Of a DNA stretch of 24,940 nt, positions 21,540 to 24,940 are shown piece after piece; the first letter of the stretch is position 1; each line of letters begins with the position of its first letter. A program made the position numbers and the translations under genes. The notes under the pieces are model-generated. The model did not search any database. It was not told where the DNA came from and saw only the letters and a program-made list of their open reading frames with translations. Source of the DNA: Erginobacter sp964465735 (GTDB taxonomy: Bacteria; Auribacterota; Erginobacteria; Erginobacterales; Erginobacteraceae); contig CAYXKT010000025.1 in NCBI GenBank assembly GCA_964465735.1, positions 1 to 24,940 on the forward strand, read 5' to 3'.

Positions 21540-22910
21540 ATGCTTCTCCTGGTCAATCACGATCGCAGTCAGTTAAACGAGTGGAAGAGATCGCTTAAGA
21601 AATGGAAGATCCCCTTCCAAGCTACCCAGGAGGGGTTTACCGCCCTCCAGATGGTCGAGCTGAAAAAGACTTCGGCGGTAATCTCCCGGGTCGATCTGCC
21701 ACTGATCTCCGGATTCGATCTGGCCCGGATGCTGAAGAAGGAGTCTCCGAAGTTGATCATTGCCCTGGTCTCTCCGCCCGGGGAAACCGCTCCGGCCCCC
21801 GGCCCGACCGGAAAAAAACATTGGGAGATCGGTCCGCTTCCCCTGTCCGGACCCGATTTCCTGAAGCTGGTGGCGTCTCTTTTGCTCGCCGAGGGAACGC
21901 TGCTCCAGGAGCATCCCGTAACAATCCTGCATTCCGGTCCCCGGGGTTTCGACGAGATTATCGGCCTCTCCTCCCGGATGCGGGAAATATTTTCTCTGAT
22001 CGAGAAGGTCCGAGATCAGGATGTTACGGTTCTGATCCAGGGGGAGAGCGGGACCGGGAAAGAACTGATCGCCCGGGCGCTGCATCGCCACAGTCGGCGG
22101 TCCCGGGAACTGTTTGTCTCCGTCAACTGCGCCGCCCTGCCCGAGAACCTGCTGGAGAGCGAACTCTTCGGTCACGAAAAGGGGGCTTTTACCGGCGCCG
22201 ATTCCCGAGTGATCGGACGTTTTGAGCAGGCTGACCGGGGCAGTATCTTTATGGATGAGATCGGCGATATGTCTCCGGTGACTCAGGCCAAGGTTTTAAG
22301 GATCTTCGAGGGGCACGACTTTGAAAGGGTGGGGGGGAGGGAGACGATCAAGGTCGATGTCCGGATTATCGCCGCCACCAATCGGGACCTGGAGCGGCAG
22401 GTGGAGCAGAAGATTTTTCGGGAAGATCTTTTCTACCGTCTCACCGCTTATCCTCTGACTCTCCCCCCCTTAAGAGAACGGATGGAGGATGTGCCTCTGA
22501 TCGCCGCCCATATCCTCCGGGAGCACAATCGGGGTGTGGAAGAAAAAATTACCGCGGTCAGTCCGGAGGCTATCATCAAACTCCTAAACTACCAATGGCC
22601 GGGCAATATCCGCCATCTGGAGAACGTGATCAAGCGGGGTGCCATCCTGGCCGGCGGGGGGGTGATCGGCCCCGGACATATCCACCCCGAACGCCGCCGC
22701 GTCAGCAGCCCGGATTCCGGGGAAACAGAGGATGCGTCTCCGTCAGTCCCTCCTGTGATCCGTTCTCTGGCCGAAGTCGAGAAGGAAGCGATCGAAGCCG
22801 CCCTGAGGGCGACTGAAATGAACATCACCCAAGCCGCCGAAGCCCTCGGCATCACAAGGCCGACGCTGTACAAGAAGATTAAAGTTTACGGGCTTCAAAT
22901 TGAACCTTGA
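21540..22910 (+). CDS. Sigma-54-dependent activator with degenerate receiver
   Basis: An NtrC/PilR-type enhancer-binding protein that uses ATP hydrolysis to open sigma-54 promoters. Residues 1-115 keep the receiver outline, but the acidic pocket is N6-H7, the phospho-Asp position is Arg50 (VISRVDLP) and the conserved Lys is replaced by Leu near 100, so it should not be phosphorylated. The AAA+ domain (about 140-370) has GESGTGKE (168-175), ELFGHEKGAFTGA with the sigma-54-contacting loop, and FMDEIGD. The C-terminal Fis-type helix-turn-helix is NITQAAEALGITRPTLYKKI. The start ATG lacks a Shine-Dalgarno. Between pilB and pilC it probably controls pilus genes, but no sigma-54 promoter was found in the window. 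Confidence 0.92.
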   Translation: MLLLVNHDRSQLNEWKRSLKKWKIPFQATQEGFTALQMVELKKTSAVISRVDLPLISGFDLARMLKKESPKLIIALVSPPGETAPAPGPTGKKHWEIGPLPLSGPDFLKLVASLLLAEGTLLQEHPVTILHSGPRGFDEIIGLSSRMREIFSLIEKVRDQDVTVLIQGESGTGKELIARALHRHSRRSRELFVSVNCAALPENLLESELFGHEKGAFTGADSRVIGRFEQADRGSIFMDEIGDMSPVTQAKVLRIFEGHDFERVGGRETIKVDVRIIAATNRDLERQVEQKIFREDLFYRLTAYPLTLPPLRERMEDVPLIAAHILREHNRGVEEKITAVSPEAIIKLLNYQWPGNIRHLENVIKRGAILAGGGVIGPGHIHPERRRVSSPDSGETEDASPSVPPVIRSLAEVEKEAIEAALRATEMNITQAAEALGITRPTLYKKIKVYGLQIEP

Positions 22911-22928
22911 AGGGACGAAAGATAATGC

Positions 22929-22957
22929 GGGGGAGGGAGTGCTGGAATGGGGGAGTG
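22929..22957 (-). repeat. CTCCAT-type array C, inverted copy
   Basis: GGGGGAGGGAGTGCTGGAAT and GGGGGAGTG read as the reverse complement of the CTCCAT arrays. It ends at the ATG of the four-helix-bundle pseudogene, and its purine-rich GGGGGAGTG could serve as that gene's ribosome site. Confidence 0.5.
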
Positions 22958-23398
22958 ATGGAGAAAAAGAACAAGAACAGGGGGTATCAAAAGCTCCGGG
23001 TCTGGCAGGTTTCTATCGAGTATTACCTGCTTGTCTGTAAAATATACCGCCAGCTGCCGTATGAACTCCGGCGGGTTGTTTCCCCGGCAATCGCCTCCGC
23101 AGATTCCGTCCATAGGAATATAGCTGAGGTTACTGCCGCCGCTGCGTTAAGGAGTATCTGTATTTTTAAATATTGAGTTAGCTTTGTTAGGAGAATCAGT
23201 TTCGGGTAATATTGCCTGCTTTTGAGCCCGGCAGATAGGCGAAAAAGAATTTAAGTCGTTGGATGATTTGCCCGGCAAATTTGAAAACAGGTTGCTTTGT
23301 CTGGTTGAGAGTCTGCAACGTAAGCAACAGACCGGGATTGGACGGAGTCCCTGATCGTCAACGAAAGCAACGAAGTCTATGACGCAGGAAATGGTTAA
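22958..23398 (+). pseudogene. Decayed four-helix-bundle protein (23S rRNA intervening-sequence family)
   Basis: The start reads MEKKNKNRGYQKLRVWQVSI and continues to HRNIAEV, the N-terminal half of the small four-helix-bundle family first known from 23S rRNA intervening sequences. The rest is present but broken. Restoring one G near 23127 gives NIAEGYCRRCVKEYLYF. Restoring one T near 23164 gives LNIELALLGESVSGNIACF. A TGA then interrupts before ARQIGEKEFKSLDD and FENRLLCLVESLQRKQQTG. Restoring one G near 23336 gives DWTESLIVNESNEVYDAGNG and a stop at 23396-23398. So there are three one-base losses, all in homopolymer runs, plus one nonsense change. The gene is bracketed by inverted CTCCAT arrays. 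The molecular role of the family is unknown. Confidence 0.85.
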
Positions 23399-23400
23399 AT

Positions 23401-23437
23401 CCACTACTCCATCACTCCATTATTCCATCACTCCGCC
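23401..23437 (+). repeat. CTCCAT-type short tandem array D
   Basis: About four degenerate units (CTACTCCAT, CACTCCAT, TATTCCAT, CACTCC) directly after the pseudogene and 52 bp before pilC. It is in inverted orientation to array C, so the pseudogene lies between facing arrays. Confidence 0.65.
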
Positions 23438-23488
23438 ATCTCACACCCCATAATCTCAGCATAACCAAGCATACTAAGGACCCCATCA

Positions 23489-24709
23489 ATGCCCACATTC
23501 CGATACAAGGCCCGGAGCGAATCCGGCAAATCCGTCGCCGGCACCCTGGACGCCCCCTCTCAAGAAATGCTGATGAGCCATCTTGAGGAGATGGGTTATA
23601 CTCCGATTTCGGTCAGCCAGGAGACAACCGGGGCCCCGAAAGAGGGGGGTGGTCTCTTCTCCCGCTTTGAAAAGGTGACGCCGAAGGATCTGGTGATGTT
23701 GACCCGCCAGATGCATTCCCTGATCCGGGCCGGGATCCCCATCCTTTCCGCGCTCGGTATCCTGGAAAAGCAGGTTGAGAGCTTGCCCTTGAAAAAAGTT
23801 CTCTCCTCCATCGGCGAGCAGATAAATGGCGGGGCCAGTTTATCCGACGCGCTGCGGAAATTCCCCCGGGTCTTCTCCGACCTCTATGTCAACAGTGTTC
23901 TGGCCGGGGAGACCGGAGGTTCTCTCTCCGAGGTCCTCGAGCGTCTGGCTTCCCTGCTGGAGTCGGAACAGGAGACGAGAAAGGCGGTCAAGTCGGCGGT
24001 CCGCTACCCGATTATCGCTCTGGTGGTGATGCTGGTGGCCTTCTTTGTCCTGAATATAATGGTTGTCCCCCAGTTCGCCGGCATTTACGGGCGGCTTGGG
24101 GTTGATCTTCCGCTACCCACTAAGTTGATGATGCTCAGCAGCAAGATCATTAATAACTATTATTACCTTATCCTGGCCGGTTTGCTGGCGGGCATCATCG
24201 GGTTTATCCGCTTTAGCCGGACCAAGTACGGCCACTATCAGATTGACCTGTTCAAGCTCAAGATGCCCATCTTCGGCCCCCTCTTTACCAAGTTGGCGAT
24301 GTTCCGCTTCACCAAGATGCTGGCCACTCTGGAGCGCTCCGGGGTCCCGATTCTGAAGATTATCGAGATCGTTTCCCTCACCGTCGGCAATGATGTGATC
24401 GGCCAGGAACTGATGGAAATGCGTGAAGAGATCCGGGACGGGAAGGGGATCTCCGGTTCGCTTCTGAAGCGAGCTATCTTTCCTCCGATGGTCGGGAGTA
24501 TGCTCAGCGTGGGGGAGGAGACCGGGCGGCTCGATGAGATGGCGGAATCGATCGCCTATTATTACGACCAGGAGATCAACTACACCGTAGCCACTCTGAC
24601 TGACCTGATCGAGCCGCTCCTGACAGTGGTGATCGCCGTCGGGGTGCTGGGTTTCGCCCTGGCGATCTTTTTGCCGATGTGGGATATGATCTCAGTGATC
24701 AAGGGTTAG
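23489..24709 (+). CDS. pilC: Type IV pilus inner-membrane platform protein PilC (GspF family)
   Basis: The polytopic inner-membrane protein on which PilB acts to extract pilin. The N-terminal cytoplasmic segment (MPTFRYKARSESGKSVAGTLDA) is typical. Two GspF/PilC domains follow (about 70-195 and 272-398), each with the GxPxLxAL / GVPILKI turn and the ETGGSLSEVLERLA / EETGRLDEMAESIA helix. Membrane spans lie at about 173-191, 226-244 and 376-397. The length of 406 residues is normal. AAGGA lies nine bases before the ATG. No other pilus gene follows in the window, so the operon, if any, ends here or was interrupted. Confidence 0.95.
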   Translation: MPTFRYKARSESGKSVAGTLDAPSQEMLMSHLEEMGYTPISVSQETTGAPKEGGGLFSRFEKVTPKDLVMLTRQMHSLIRAGIPILSALGILEKQVESLPLKKVLSSIGEQINGGASLSDALRKFPRVFSDLYVNSVLAGETGGSLSEVLERLASLLESEQETRKAVKSAVRYPIIALVVMLVAFFVLNIMVVPQFAGIYGRLGVDLPLPTKLMMLSSKIINNYYYLILAGLLAGIIGFIRFSRTKYGHYQIDLFKLKMPIFGPLFTKLAMFRFTKMLATLERSGVPILKIIEIVSLTVGNDVIGQELMEMREEIRDGKGISGSLLKRAIFPPMVGSMLSVGEETGRLDEMAESIAYYYDQEINYTVATLTDLIEPLLTVVIAVGVLGFALAIFLPMWDMISVIKG

Positions 24710-24898
24710 AAAGGCGATGTTCTTTCCAAATCGGGATATTCCCCCCATTTGATCGTTTAGTTCCGTCAAGAAAATAACCACCGAGAACACAGAGAGTATT
24801 GAAATAGAAGGGAATATATAAAATGACTCTTTCTCCCCCTCAATGTTCTCTTCAAATACCATCCTTTTAATCCTGTCCTGAAGCAAATGAAGATTAAA
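24710..24898. other. Intergenic region after pilC, no gene
   Basis: No supported gene. It contains an inverse copy (24775-24796) of the CTCTGTG-type motif also seen at 10181-10203, then a segment with TTTTAATCCTGTCC, and ends with TTAAA at the border of MITE copy 4. Confidence 0.6.
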
Positions 24899-24940
24899 CC
24901 TAAGTTGAGCGATTATTGCGGATGAAATGTGCTAAGATTT
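24899..24940 (+). mobile_element. MITE copy 4, left end only
   Basis: The first 42 bp of the 161-bp element, beginning CCTAAGTTGAGCGATTATTG, preceded by TTAAA (24894-24898) as the likely target duplication. The scaffold stops inside it, mirroring copy 1 at the other end. Confidence 0.92.

Overview
The window is 24,940 bp of GC-rich bacterial DNA. It looks like a complete scaffold from an uncultured genome assembly. Both ends fall inside copies of the same 161-bp repeat, and a run of 100 N at 20131-20230 is flanked by an exact 55-bp duplication. Type IV pilus genes, a secreted CsgG-family protein and a cell-wall recycling cluster point to a diderm (Gram-negative) bacterium. The intergenic repeat content resembles that of candidate phyla such as the PVC/Omnitrophota group, but I cannot place the organism from the sequence.

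Layout. (1) 1-4040 is an accessory island. It holds tandem copies of a 161-bp miniature transposon (MITE) and an integron-type attC site (234-301). It also holds hairpin-rich non-coding DNA, an IS110-family transposase broken by a one-base frameshift, a RelE/ParE-type toxin-antitoxin pair followed by a second attC-like site (2927-2985), a 255-bp element with terminal inverted repeats, and a small protein made of three repeats on the minus strand. I read this as the remains of an integron cassette array without a visible integrase, later invaded by insertion sequences. (2) 4041-9837 carries a GH3 N-acetylhexosaminidase (NagZ), a MurC/Mpl-type ligase, FolC and, after its own promoter, NagA. Three of the four fit recycling of peptidoglycan amino sugars and peptides. 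(3) 10249-15435 carries a CsgG-family protein, a small membrane protein, miaB and mutS. (4) 15600-15760 is another intact MITE copy. (5) 15872-24709 holds a NIL-domain protein, a hybrid histidine kinase, a stand-alone receiver, the pilus ATPase PilB, an ExeA-like AAA ATPase, a sigma-54 activator with a dead receiver, a decayed four-helix-bundle gene and the pilus platform protein PilC.

Working together: the two-component proteins sit directly upstream of pilB, and the sigma-54 activator lies between pilB and pilC, which suggests local control of pilus assembly or gene expression. The pilus genes are separated by inserts bounded by CTCCAT-type short repeats. All coding calls rest on recognising motifs in the translated sequence; no database search was possible.
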